A stretch of DNA of 64,000 nt, taken from Streptomyces fumanus. GTDB taxonomy: Bacteria > Actinomycetota > Actinomycetes > Streptomycetales > Streptomycetaceae. This document shows positions 33,409-41,979 of the stretch, one piece after another. Position 1 is the first letter of the stretch. Every line of letters begins with the position of its first letter. Both the position numbers and the translations under genes were made by a program. A model generated the notes under the pieces. That model had not been told where the DNA came from. It searched no databases and saw nothing but the letters and a program-made list of their open reading frames with translations. The stretch lies in NCBI RefSeq assembly GCF_014655295.1, contig NZ_BNBI01000001.1:124001-188000 (forward strand), read 5' to 3'.

Positions 33409-34250
33409 CGCCCGGGACCCGGCGGCGGGTGCGGGCGGTGCGGCTGGGCCCGCGTTCGGTGGCCGCCCTGGTGCTGGTGAGCGCGGTCGGCGTGGCCGGG
33501 TTCGGCTGGCCGTTCCTCGCGCCGCCCGGCTCGCGGGTCGCCGCACACGCGGCGGACGCGCCCTGGCTGTTCGCGGGGCTGCTGGTGCTGCTGGTGGCGG
33601 TGGTCGCGGCGACGATCGCGGAGTCGGGCCTGGGCCCGAAGGCGGTGGCGATGCTCGGGGTGCTGGCGGCGACCGGCGCGGCGCTGCGGCCGCTCGGCGC
33701 GGGCACCGCCGGGCTGGAACCGATGTTCTTCCTGATGGTGCTCAGCGGCCGGGTGCTCGGCCCCGGCTTCGGCTTCGTGCTGGGCTCGGTGACGATGTTC
33801 GCCTCCGCGCTGCTGACCGGCGGGGTGGGGCCCTGGATGCCGTTCCAGATGCTGGCGATGGGCTGGTTCACCATGGGCGCGGGCCTGCTGCCGTTCCCGG
33901 ACCGGCTGCGCGGCCGGGCGGAGGTGGTACTGCTGGCCGGGTACGGCTTCGCCGCCGCGTTCGCGTACGGCACGGTGATGAACCTGGCGGGCTGGCCCTT
34001 CATGAGCGCCCTCGCCTCGGACGTGGCCTTCGACCCGGGGGCCGCGCTCCCCGCCAACCTGGCCCGCTTCCTCGCGTACTGCCTGGCCACCTCCCTCGGC
34101 TGGGACCTGGGCCGGGCGGTCGTCACGGTGGTGCTGACCCTGTTCCTCGGACCGGCCGTGCTGCGGGCGCTGCGCCGGGCCGTCCGCCGGGCGGCGTTCG
34201 AGACACCGGTCGCCTTCGAGGAACCCGCCGGGGCGCGCCGCCCCACGTGA
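33405..34250 (+). CDS. ECF transporter S (substrate-binding) component, probably for cobalamin
   Basis: A 281-residue membrane protein with about six to eight hydrophobic helices (SVAALVLVSAVGVAGFGWPFL, MLGVLAATGAALRPLGAG, GFGFVLGSVTMFASALLTGGVGPWMPFQM in parts, LLAGYGFAAAFAYGTVMNLAGW). The GPWMPFQMLAMGW loop and GSVTMFASALLTGG are typical of ECF S components with the vitamin site between helices. The substrate is inferred from the upstream B12 riboswitch, not from sequence. ATGA overlap (33405-33408) with the ATPase gene couples translation; it is the last gene of the operon. Confidence 0.88.
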   Translation: MTPGTRRRVRAVRLGPRSVAALVLVSAVGVAGFGWPFLAPPGSRVAAHAADAPWLFAGLLVLLVAVVAATIAESGLGPKAVAMLGVLAATGAALRPLGAGTAGLEPMFFLMVLSGRVLGPGFGFVLGSVTMFASALLTGGVGPWMPFQMLAMGWFTMGAGLLPFPDRLRGRAEVVLLAGYGFAAAFAYGTVMNLAGWPFMSALASDVAFDPGAALPANLARFLAYCLATSLGWDLGRAVVTVVLTLFLGPAVLRALRRAVRRAAFETPVAFEEPAGARRPT

Positions 34251-34365
34251 GCGGGGTCACCCGCCCCGGCCCCCGGCCCGTTCAACGTTTCTGTTCGATT
34301 TCACGTCTTCGCTGGTGCCCCGGCCGCCGTGCCCGCCCGCAGACGTCGAACGGAAGCCTCTCCCC

Positions 34366-35997
34366 GTGGTCCCTGCCGAGTACACCGCCACCCGGCCGGA
34401 ACGGCACCCGGCCGCCCGCCGGAACCTGGCCCTCCGTAGATGCTGGGAGCGGCACCGCGTCCCCGCCCTCGCCACCCTGCCGGTGCTGCCGCTGTACGCG
34501 CTGTGGTGGGGGTGGCTGGCCACGGGCGGCGGTGACCTGGCCGCGCAGCAGGCGTGGGCGGAGTTCGCGGCCCGGCACGGCGGCTCGGCCTACGGGCTGT
34601 TCTGGTACGGCGGGATGCACACCGCCAACTACAGCCTGCTCTCCCCGTACCTGATGGCCGCGGTCGGGGTGTGCGCGGTCACCGTGCTGTCCGGGCTGGC
34701 CGCGTCCTGGCTGGCGGCGGTGCTGCTGACCCGGGCCGGGATCCGCCGCCCGCTCGGCCCGGCGCTGCTCGCCTCGCTCGCGCTGTGGTGCAACGTCGCC
34801 TCGGGCCGCAGCACGTTCGCCCTGGGCGTCGCCTTCGGGCTGGCCGCCTGTCTGCCGCTGACCCGGGACCGGCGCCCGGCCCTCGCCGCCGCCTACGCGG
34901 CCCTGGCCACCACCGCCTCCCCGGTGGCCGGCCTGTTCCTGGCCGTGGTCGGGGCGGCCTTCCTGGCGGTACGGGACTGGGGGCGGGCGGCGGCGCTGCT
35001 GGTGCCGCCGGCCGCGGTGGTCGGCGCGACGACGCTGCTGTTCCCGTTCACCGGGGAGCAGCTCATGCCCCCGGCGCGGGTCTGGCCGCCGGTGCTGCTG
35101 GGGCTGGCGGTGACGCTGCTGGCGCCCCGCGAGTGGCGGGTGGCCCGGTGGGGCGGGGTGGTGTACGCGGCCGGGACCGTGCTGGCGTACCTGATCCCCT
35201 CGCCGGTCGGGACCAACGTCGAGCGGTTCGCGGAGCTGTTCGCGCCCGCCGTGCTGCTCGCGGCGCTGCTGTCGGTGCCGGGGGCCCGGCGGGCGGCCCG
35301 GAACCTGCTGATCGCGGCGCTGGTGTTCTCGGTCGCCTGGGTCGGCAAGAAGACCGCCGACGACCTGGTGGTGTCGACCACCGTGCCCGCCTGGGCGGCC
35401 CGCACCGACGGCGTGGTGCGGGCGCTGGAGGGGCTCGGCGCGGACCGCACCCGGGTCGAGGTGGTCCCGGCCCGCAACCACCGGGAGGCCGCCGCCCTCG
35501 CCCCGCACGTCAACCTGGCCCGGGGCTGGAACCGGCAGCTCGACATGGAACGCGCCCGCCTCTTCTACGACGGCACCTTCTCGGCGGCCACCTACCGGGC
35601 GTGGCTGGACCGGTGGGCGGTCGGCTTCGTGGTGCTGCCGCTGGGCACGCCCGACGGGTTCGCCGAGGAGGAGGCGCGGCTGGTGCGGGAGCGGCGGCCC
35701 GCCTGGCTGGAGCCGGTGTGGCGGGACGCGCACTGGCGGGTGTACCGGGTGCGGGACGCGGTGCCGCTGGTCTCCCCGCCCGGCGCCGTGGTCCGCACCA
35801 CCGGCGCCGACCTGGTGCTGCGGATGTCCCGGCCGGGCACGGCGACCGTGCGGGTGGCCTGGTCGCCGTGGCTGCGCGCGGACGGCGGCTGCCTCGCCCG
35901 GGACGGCGAGTTCGTCCGGCTGACGGTGGACAGGCCGGGCGAGTACCGGATCAGCTCGCGGTACGGTCCTTCGCCGGCGCCGGAGGGCCGCTGCTGA
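34366..35997 (+). CDS. Multi-pass integral membrane protein with extracytoplasmic C-terminal domain
   Basis: About 543 residues. Roughly ten hydrophobic helices span residues 40-330 (PVLPLYALWWGWLATGG, LMAAVGVCAVTVLSGLAASWL, ALLASLALWCNVASG, VAGLFLAVVGAAFLAV, LLAALLSVPG). A soluble part of about 190 residues follows (VEVVPARNHREAAALAPHVNLARG, WNRQLDMERARLFYDGTFSAATYRAW, YRISSRYGPSPAP). The layout resembles GT-C-type glycosyltransferases, and the next gene is a GT87 fusion, but I see no certain catalytic motif. A GTG at 34315 would lengthen it by 17 residues; the GTG at 34366 has GGAAG upstream. The 3' end overlaps the convergent gene by 47 bases. Confidence 0.8.
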   Translation: MVPAEYTATRPERHPAARRNLALRRCWERHRVPALATLPVLPLYALWWGWLATGGGDLAAQQAWAEFAARHGGSAYGLFWYGGMHTANYSLLSPYLMAAVGVCAVTVLSGLAASWLAAVLLTRAGIRRPLGPALLASLALWCNVASGRSTFALGVAFGLAACLPLTRDRRPALAAAYAALATTASPVAGLFLAVVGAAFLAVRDWGRAAALLVPPAAVVGATTLLFPFTGEQLMPPARVWPPVLLGLAVTLLAPREWRVARWGGVVYAAGTVLAYLIPSPVGTNVERFAELFAPAVLLAALLSVPGARRAARNLLIAALVFSVAWVGKKTADDLVVSTTVPAWAARTDGVVRALEGLGADRTRVEVVPARNHREAAALAPHVNLARGWNRQLDMERARLFYDGTFSAATYRAWLDRWAVGFVVLPLGTPDGFAEEEARLVRERRPAWLEPVWRDAHWRVYRVRDAVPLVSPPGAVVRTTGADLVLRMSRPGTATVRVAWSPWLRADGGCLARDGEFVRLTVDRPGEYRISSRYGPSPAPEGRC

Positions 35998-38011
35998 CGG
36001 CGCCGGCGGTCGCGGCGGCGGTGACCGTCCGGGCCCGGGGGCCCTGGAGCAGGTACGTCAGCCCGAAGCCGGCGCCGACCACGGCCGCGCCGCCCACCGC
36101 GTCCAGCACCCAGTGGTTGCCGGTCGCCACGATCGCCGACACCGTGCACAGCGGGTGCAGCAGGCCGAGCGCCTTCATCCACGCCTTCGGCGCGATGATC
36201 GCGATCACCAGTCCGCACCACAGCGACCAGCCGAAGTGCAGCGACGGCATCGCCGCGTACTGGTTGGTCAGCGCGGTCAGCGTGCCGTAGTCGGGCTTGG
36301 TGAAGTCCTGCACGCCGTGCACGGTGTCGATGATGCCGAGCGAGGGCATCAGCCGGGGCGGGGCCAGCGGGTAGAGCCAGAAGCCGACCAGGGCCAGCAG
36401 CGTGGCGAAGCCCAGCGAGGCGCGGGCCCAGCGGTAGTCGACCGGGCGCCGCCAGTACAGCAGGCCGAGCACGGTCAGCGGCACCACGAAGTGGAACGAC
36501 GTGTAGTAGAAGTCGAAGAAGTCCCGCAGCCAGGAGACCTTCACCACGGCGTGGTTGACGGCGTGCTCGATGTCGATGTGCAGGAAGCGTTCGAGGTCGA
36601 GGATCTGGTGGCCGTGCTCCTCGGCGCGGGCCCGGCCGGCCGAGTTGCTGCCGCCGGTCGCCGCGAGCCGGACCTTGGCGTAGGCGGCGTAGGTCACCCG
36701 GATCAGCAGCAGTTCCAGCAGCAGGTTGGGGCGGCTGAGCACCCGGCGCAGGAACGGCAGCAGCGGCACGTGCTTCCACCGCGTGGGCACGGGCGCCGCG
36801 TACTCGGTGGGGACCGGCGTGCGGAAGTACGGGGAGGTACGGGAGAGGAAGGGGACGGCGGTGGCGGCGGCGAGGGCCGCCAGCAGCACCACGTTGTCCC
36901 GGACCGGGTGCAGGGCCGCCATGTTCGGCAGCATCATCTTCGGCGGCAGGGTCATCACCAGGACGACGGCGACCGGCCACACCGGCCGGTCCGAGGCCCG
37001 CTTGCCGACCCGGCCGACGACCGCGAGCAGCACCCACAGCAACTGGTGCCGCCAGGTGGCCGGGGACACCGCGATCGCCGCGCAGCCGGTGACCGCCACC
37101 GCCAGCAGCAACTGGCCGTCGCGGGCGTAGCGCACCGCCCGGCGCAGCCCCAGCCCGGCGACGGCCGCGCCCAGCGCCACGAACAGGGCGATCTCCAGCG
37201 GGCCGGACAGCCCGAGCCGCAGCAGCGCCCCGTGCAGGGACTGGTTGCCGAGGTCGTCGGCGGCGTCCCCGAGCCCGACGCCGGCCATGTGGTGCACCCA
37301 GTACGTGTACGAGTCGTGCGCCATCGCGGCCCAGGCCAGCGCGGTGCACGCGGCGAAGGTGGCCGCGGTGGTCGCCGCGGCCCGGCGGCGGTCGGTGAAC
37401 CACAGCAGCGGCACGAAGAGCAGCACGGTCGGCTGGAGGGCGGCGGCCACCCCGATGAGCAGCCCGCCGGCCCGCTGGCCGCGCACCGCGAAGCAGCCGA
37501 GCAGCACCAGCAGGACCGGGATGACGCTGGTCTGGCCGAGCCAGAGGGTGTTGCGCACCGGCAGCGACACCACCAGCAGGCTCACCGCGACCGGCGCCGC
37601 CAGCAGCGCGGTGCGCCGGCCGACCGGCTGGGGCAGGGCGCGGGCCGCGACCACGCCGAGCGCCACCACCAGCAGCAGGGTGCCGAAGGTCCACCCCCAG
37701 CCGAGGGCCTGTTCGGCCGCCCGGGTGAGCGGCTTGAGGACCAGGCCGGCGAACGGCGTGCCGGTGAACCGGGTCGAGTCGTACAGGGAGCCCTCGACGT
37801 GCAGCACGCCGTCGGGGCCCACCCAGGTCTCCAGGTCGGTCAGCCGCTCCCCGCGCGGCGAGCCGAGGACCGCGGCCAGTTGCCGTACCGCCAGCACCGC
37901 CGCGACCAGCCACAGTCCCAGTTGTGCCGCGCGCAGGCGTGCCCGGGTCGCCCCGGCGGCCGTAGCCCCGAAGGCATCCGCCGGTCGCCCGCTGTGCTCC
38001 GCATTCGCCAC
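35951..38011 (-). CDS. Bifunctional GT87-type mannosyltransferase / PAP2 (AUR1-like) phosphatase fusion
   Basis: A 686-residue membrane protein of two parts. The N-terminal 430 residues form a GT-C/GT87-like polyprenyl-phosphate sugar transferase (VEGSLYDSTRFTGTPFAGLVLKPL in parts, LWLGQTSVIPVLLVLLG, the QSLHGALLRLGL loop). The C-terminal 250 residues are a PAP2 domain with FFDFYYTSFHFVVPL, YAAMPSLHFGWSLW and the GNHWVLDAVGG motif of the inositol-phosphoceramide-synthase/AUR1 branch. Such fusions are assigned to phospho-glycolipid or mannosyl-inositol metabolism; the exact reaction is unproven. The GTG at 38011 (VANAEHSGRP) has GAGG upstream; longer frames reach 38203. Confidence 0.87.
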   Translation of the reverse strand: MANAEHSGRPADAFGATAAGATRARLRAAQLGLWLVAAVLAVRQLAAVLGSPRGERLTDLETWVGPDGVLHVEGSLYDSTRFTGTPFAGLVLKPLTRAAEQALGWGWTFGTLLLVVALGVVAARALPQPVGRRTALLAAPVAVSLLVVSLPVRNTLWLGQTSVIPVLLVLLGCFAVRGQRAGGLLIGVAAALQPTVLLFVPLLWFTDRRRAAATTAATFAACTALAWAAMAHDSYTYWVHHMAGVGLGDAADDLGNQSLHGALLRLGLSGPLEIALFVALGAAVAGLGLRRAVRYARDGQLLLAVAVTGCAAIAVSPATWRHQLLWVLLAVVGRVGKRASDRPVWPVAVVLVMTLPPKMMLPNMAALHPVRDNVVLLAALAAATAVPFLSRTSPYFRTPVPTEYAAPVPTRWKHVPLLPFLRRVLSRPNLLLELLLIRVTYAAYAKVRLAATGGSNSAGRARAEEHGHQILDLERFLHIDIEHAVNHAVVKVSWLRDFFDFYYTSFHFVVPLTVLGLLYWRRPVDYRWARASLGFATLLALVGFWLYPLAPPRLMPSLGIIDTVHGVQDFTKPDYGTLTALTNQYAAMPSLHFGWSLWCGLVIAIIAPKAWMKALGLLHPLCTVSAIVATGNHWVLDAVGGAAVVGAGFGLTYLLQGPRARTVTAAATAGAVSSGPPAPAKDRTAS

Positions 38012-38397
38012 GCCTCGTCGGCCTCCCGCCCCGTCGTCCCGTACGTCCTGTGCGCACGGGTCCTCAGCGAACCCTATGAGGCTCGCACCCCCGGAGAGAG
38101 ACGCAGGCAACCCCCGCTTCACCTGGCGGCAGCTCTCCTTTTGTCCCGATGACGATAGTCGGGCCGGGGTTCGCCCGCCGCCCCGGGGAGCGACAAGGAT
38201 CACAGCGGGAACCGGCCGGGAGCACCGCGCCGGGCCCGGACGGGCCAGCGTACACGGGGTTTCGGTGCATTCTGCAACGAGATCGGTACCGGACGTGATC
38301 GGGACATCAGCGCCTATGGTCGCTTTTCGGCCCGGCGCGCCAGCGCCGCCGCGCGGGCCCGGTCCCCGTCCCCGTCGAAAGGTAGGCGAGCGAAGTC
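38012..38397. other. Divergent promoter region between the PAP2 fusion and the MHS transporter
   Basis: About 390 bases of divergent spacer. The first 190 bases could be an N-terminal extension of the minus-strand gene but lack its codon character. The GC-poorer stretch TTTCGGTGCATTCTGCAACG near 38260-38280 is the best place for a promoter. No gene, RNA or repeat is evident. Confidence 0.45.
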
Positions 38398-39780
38398 TTG
38401 TCGGCCGCCACCGCTGCCACCGTCACCGCCCCCGCGTACCCCTCGTCCCGCACCCAGGCGCCCCCCGGGCCCACCGTCACCGATCCCGCGCTGGTCCGGC
38501 GCGCGGTGAAGGCGGCGGCGCTCGGCAACGCCATGGAGTGGTTCGACTTCGGCGTCTACAGCTACATCGCGGTCACCCTGGGCAAGGTCTTCTTCCCGTC
38601 GGGCGACCCGACCGCCCAGTTGCTCTCCACGTTCGGGGCGTTCGCCGCCGCGTTCCTGGTCCGCCCGCTGGGCGGGGTGGTCTTCGGCCCGCTGGGCGAC
38701 CGGGTCGGCCGGCAGAAGGTGCTCGCGGTCACCATGATCATGATGGCGGCGGGGACGTTCGCGATCGGCCTGATCCCGTCGTACGCCGCGATCGGCGTCT
38801 GGGCGCCGGTGCTGCTGCTGGTGGCACGGCTGGTGCAGGGCTTCTCGACCGGCGGCGAGTACGCCGGGGCGGCCACCTTCATCGCCGAGTACGCGCCGGA
38901 CAAGCGGCGCGGGTTCCTCGGGAGCTGGCTGGAGTTCGGCACCCTGGCCGGCTACATCGGCGGCGCGGGCCTGGTCACCCTGATGACCGCGCTGCTGTCC
39001 GACGGCGACCTGATGTCCTGGGGCTGGCGGATCCCGTTCCTGGTCGCGGGCCCGATGGGCCTCGTCGGCCTCTATCTGCGGATGCGCCTGGAGGAGACCC
39101 CGGCCTTCGCGGCGCAGCTCGCCGAGTCGGAGGCGGCCCGCCCCCGCGTGCCCCTGCGGGAGATGGTCGCCGGGCAGTGGCGGGCGCTGCTGCTCTGCGT
39201 CGGCCTGGTGCTGGTCTTCAACGTCACCGACTACATGCTGCTGTCGTACATGCCGAGCTATCTGACCAGCGAGCTGGCGTACGACGAGACGCACGGGCTG
39301 CTGGTGGTGCTGGCCGTGATGGCGCTGATGATGGTCGTCCAGCCGTTCGCGGGCGCCCTGACCGACCGGGTCGGCCGCCGTCCGGTGATCGCGGCGGGCT
39401 GCGCGGGCTTCCTGCTGCTCTCCGTCCCGGCGCTGCTGCTGATCCGCGACGGCAGCCTGTGGGCGGTGGGCCTGGGCATGGCCGCGCTGGGCCTGCTGCT
39501 GGTCTGCTTCACCGCGTCGATGCCCGCCGCCCTCCCGGCCCTCTTCCCCACCCGGGTCCGCTACGGCTCCCTCTCCATCGGCTTCAACGTCTCCGTCTCC
39601 CTCTTCGGCGGCACGACCCCCCTGGTCGTCACGGCCCTGATCGGCGCGACCGGCGACATGATGATGCCCGCGTACTACATGATGGCCGCGGCCCTCATCG
39701 GCGGCACCGCCACGTGGTACCTGACCGAATCAGCGGGCCGCCCACTACCGGGCTCACCCCCATCGCTGACCCACCGGTAA
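38398..39780 (+). CDS. MHS-family MFS transporter (proline/betaine-type, ProP-like)
   Basis: A 460-residue, 12-helix transporter of the metabolite:H+ symporter group. Markers are ALGNAMEWFDFGVYSYIAV at helix 1, the MFS motif GPLGDRVGRQKVLAVT, QGFSTGGEYAGAATFIAEYAP in helices 4-5, and the second copy GALTDRVGRRPVIAA. These are the signature of ProP-like osmoprotectant or dicarboxylate/alpha-ketoglutarate symporters; the exact substrate is unknown. The start is a TTG at 38398 with AAAGGTAGG some 13 bases upstream; there is no ATG or GTG nearer to the conserved region. Confidence 0.93.
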   Translation: MSAATAATVTAPAYPSSRTQAPPGPTVTDPALVRRAVKAAALGNAMEWFDFGVYSYIAVTLGKVFFPSGDPTAQLLSTFGAFAAAFLVRPLGGVVFGPLGDRVGRQKVLAVTMIMMAAGTFAIGLIPSYAAIGVWAPVLLLVARLVQGFSTGGEYAGAATFIAEYAPDKRRGFLGSWLEFGTLAGYIGGAGLVTLMTALLSDGDLMSWGWRIPFLVAGPMGLVGLYLRMRLEETPAFAAQLAESEAARPRVPLREMVAGQWRALLLCVGLVLVFNVTDYMLLSYMPSYLTSELAYDETHGLLVVLAVMALMMVVQPFAGALTDRVGRRPVIAAGCAGFLLLSVPALLLIRDGSLWAVGLGMAALGLLLVCFTASMPAALPALFPTRVRYGSLSIGFNVSVSLFGGTTPLVVTALIGATGDMMMPAYYMMAAALIGGTATWYLTESAGRPLPGSPPSLTHR

Positions 39781-39787
39781 GGGCCCC

Positions 39788-39830
39788 CGCCCAGCCGCCC
39801 AGCCGCCCAGCCGCCCAGCCGCCCAGCCGC
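39788..39830. repeat. 8-bp tandem repeat (five copies of CCCAGCCG type)
   Basis: Five head-to-tail copies of an 8-bp unit begin eight bases after the MHS transporter stop. A looser relative (GCCCAGCCGCCACGCCGGGCC) follows near 39905. The array lies between convergent genes and contains no gene. Confidence 0.9.
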
Positions 39831-39961
39831 GGGCAATCGTGCCGCCAAGGGCGGCACGGGTGGGCGCGGGCGGCACCCCGCCACGCCGGGCCGCGCAACG
39901 CCCCCGCCCAGCCGCCACGCCGGGCCACGCACCCCACCGACCACCGACCCGCCGCAACACC

Positions 39962-40354
39962 TCACGCCTCGTGATAGAACCCCACGTTCACACTCCGCGG
40001 CCCGGCCCGGTCCTGCACCACGACCTCCCCGCTCCCCCCGGAGGGCAACGGCACGGACCCCCCGTACGCCAACGCCCGCATCCGCTCCCCCACCCGCAAC
40101 CGCACCTGCGAGGACGGCTCCGGCAGCGACCCCCGCAGCCACGTCAGGTGCCAGCTCCCGTCCGCCCCGCAGCGGAACTCCAGGTGCGCCCGGGAGACGA
40201 ACAGCCAGTCCTCCGGCGTCACCAGCCCGCACACCGCCGCGTCCCGGCCGACCCGCAGCACCGCCCCCGGCTCGCTGGCCGCCTCCGCCATCTGCATACC
40301 GGCCGTGGCACCCGCGTCCGCCCCGGCGACGGCGACCATCGTGAGTTCGAGCAC
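39962..40354 (-). CDS. FHA-domain-only protein
   Basis: A 130-residue protein consisting of little more than a forkhead-associated fold. VLRVGRDAAVCGLVTPEDWLFVSRAHLEF contains the conserved GR, SR and H residues that bind phosphothreonine; it is followed by GSWHLTWLRGS, VRLRVGERMRAL and a final GEVVVQDRAG strand. It should dock to a phosphothreonine partner of a Ser/Thr kinase, but no kinase lies nearby. The N-terminus is short and Ala-rich. A transcription terminator of the neighbouring gene lies 90 bases upstream. Confidence 0.88.
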   Translation of the reverse strand: MLELTMVAVAGADAGATAGMQMAEAASEPGAVLRVGRDAAVCGLVTPEDWLFVSRAHLEFRCGADGSWHLTWLRGSLPEPSSQVRLRVGERMRALAYGGSVPLPSGGSGEVVVQDRAGPRSVNVGFYHEA

Positions 40355-40444
40355 GTGCGGTTCCTCCCGAGACGTCCGGTGCGGCCTCCTTTCACCGCCG
40401 CCGCATGATAGATCGGCCGGACCGGCCCGAGGCGCGGAACGAAA

Positions 40445-40480
40445 AGATCCGCACCCCGCCGAGCGGCGGGGTGCGGATCT
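40445..40480 (-). terminator. Intrinsic terminator with T tract
   Basis: AGATCCGCACCCCGCC and GGCGGGGTGCGGATCT form a perfect 16-bp stem with a GAGC loop, 12 bases after the stop of the minus-strand gene. On that strand the stem is followed by TTTTCG, so it ends the 41,781-40,493 operon. Confidence 0.9.
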
Positions 40481-40492
40481 CGTCCGCGGGCC

Positions 40493-41140
40493 TCACAGGT
40501 GCATGAGTCGGTCCGACAGCTCGCGGTAGTCCCGCAGGGCGAGCCGGAGCTGCTCGGTGTCGGCGGTCGTGGCCTTGCGGTCCGTGTCGCCGGAGGAGGT
40601 CTGCCAGGAGCCGCGCAGCGTACGGCGGCGGCGCGTCACCGCGTCGGTGAAGCGGGTGGCGATCTCCTCCAGGACGCGGTCGGCCTCCTCCACCGCACCG
40701 CGCGGATCGTCTATGAACCCGGCGACCGCGTGGTGCAGGCGCTCCCCGTACTTGTCGCTCTCCTCGCGCGGCAGCAGCGGGGTGCCGGGGCTCGGCGGCG
40801 GGGCCTCGGTGGTCCGTTCGGTGCCGGGGACGCCGCTGCCGGACGTGTGCAGGTTCGGGGTGGCCTCCTCGCGGACGCCGACCGCGTGCTCGGACCGGAC
40901 ACCGAGCGGCTCCTGGTCACCGCCACGGTCGGGACCGGTCCCGCCGGCGCCCGTCGTACCGTGCGCCGGACCGGTGCCCAGCGCGGTCTCACCGCGGGCA
41001 TCCGGGGTCTGCGAGCCGCGCGCGTCGGGGGCCTGCGAGCCGCGTGCGCCGGGTTCCGGGGTCTGCCGACCGTGTTCACCGGGTGTCTGCGGGCCGCGTT
41101 CGGCGGAGGCGCCGCCGGTCGGCCGGGTCACATCGGACAT
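40493..41140 (-). CDS. Hypothetical protein with disordered N-terminus, related to its upstream neighbour
   Basis: A 215-residue protein. The first 120 residues are low-complexity (PRT...GARGSQAPDARGSQTPDARGE) and probably disordered. The C-terminal 85 residues are helical (KYGERLHHAVAGFIDDPRGAVEEADRVLEEI in parts, TADTEQLRLALRDYRELSDRL). The FIDDPRGAVEEADRVL block matches FVDSPREAVAEADRIL of the preceding gene, so the two share a domain. The ATG at 41140 has AAGGAGA ten bases upstream and lies five bases after the neighbour's stop. No function is known. Confidence 0.8.
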   Translation of the reverse strand: MSDVTRPTGGASAERGPQTPGEHGRQTPEPGARGSQAPDARGSQTPDARGETALGTGPAHGTTGAGGTGPDRGGDQEPLGVRSEHAVGVREEATPNLHTSGSGVPGTERTTEAPPPSPGTPLLPREESDKYGERLHHAVAGFIDDPRGAVEEADRVLEEIATRFTDAVTRRRRTLRGSWQTSSGDTDRKATTADTEQLRLALRDYRELSDRLMHL

Positions 41141-41145
41141 GTGGC

Positions 41146-41781
41146 TCAACTCTCCTTAGCTTGACGCCGGTTCAGTGCCCACGGCTGCCGGGTGCCGCGT
41201 ACCGCCCGGCCGCCGTCGTCCGCGCCGGTGCGGTGCCCGCCGTGGTCCCGGCGCACCAGGTCCTCGAACAGGGCGCGGGCGCCGACCATGGCCTCCCGCA
41301 GTTGCTCGGTGCTGCCGTTGGCGTCCGCGCGGCTCGCGTGGTGCACCCGCCGGTAGCCGTCGACGTGGTGGGCGTGGTGCACGGACAGCGCGGAGACCTG
41401 CTCGTCGTACCGCCCGCCGTCCGGGTAGCCCCGGGCCCCGGCCAGGTCCGCGAGGATCCGGTCGGCCTCGGCGACGGCCTCCCGCGGGGAGTCGACGAAC
41501 CGCTCCTGCGCGGCCGTCCAGCGCGCCTCGAACCGCTCCCGCTCGGCCGGTTCCAGGGTCCTGGTGCGCAGATTGCCGTGCCGTTCGACCAGTTCGGCCA
41601 GTTCGCGCTCGGCCGCCTTGGTGTCGCCGTCGTGCCGGGCCACGGCCCGGTCGTACTCGGGCCCGAAGCGCCGCTTCAGGCTCCCGCCGTGGCGCGGGCC
41701 CCGGCGCAGGGTCAGTACGGCCGCGACGATGAGCACGGCCGCCACGATCACGATCAGAGCGATGATCACGCCTGTGGACAT
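41146..41781 (-). CDS. Membrane-anchored hypothetical protein, first gene of a two-gene operon
   Basis: A 211-residue protein with one N-terminal transmembrane helix (VIIALIVIVAAVLIVAAVL) and a cytoplasmic helical part: KRRFGPEYDRAVARHDGDTKAAERELAEL in parts, FEARWTAAQERFVDSPREAVAEADRILADLAGARG in parts. The GPEYDRAV...AERELAER opening recurs in many Streptomyces membrane-tethered stress proteins. It shares the DSPREAVAEADRIL block with the downstream gene. The ATG at 41781 follows GGAAGG. The role is unknown. Confidence 0.82.
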   Translation of the reverse strand: MSTGVIIALIVIVAAVLIVAAVLTLRRGPRHGGSLKRRFGPEYDRAVARHDGDTKAAERELAELVERHGNLRTRTLEPAERERFEARWTAAQERFVDSPREAVAEADRILADLAGARGYPDGGRYDEQVSALSVHHAHHVDGYRRVHHASRADANGSTEQLREAMVGARALFEDLVRRDHGGHRTGADDGGRAVRGTRQPWALNRRQAKES

Positions 41782-41979
41782 GAATGCCTTCCGGGTTCTC
41801 GGCCCAACCGGCTCGCCGTCCGGGCCGGTTCACCGTTCGGGTACCCCCTCAACCGCCGTCAAACGGTGCCGTCCGCCCGGGCCCGGCGCCTCAACTCGCC
41901 CGGTTTTCCCGGGGGTTGCCCGGCGCCCCGGGGGTTAACCGGTTGCGAGCGGCCGGGGCCGCCGCCGACCATGCCGGTC

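Noticed and set aside
31246..33546. Minus-strand 766-codon frame opposite the ECF ATPase
   Set aside because: Antisense shadow; the plus strand has both Walker motifs and ABC signatures.
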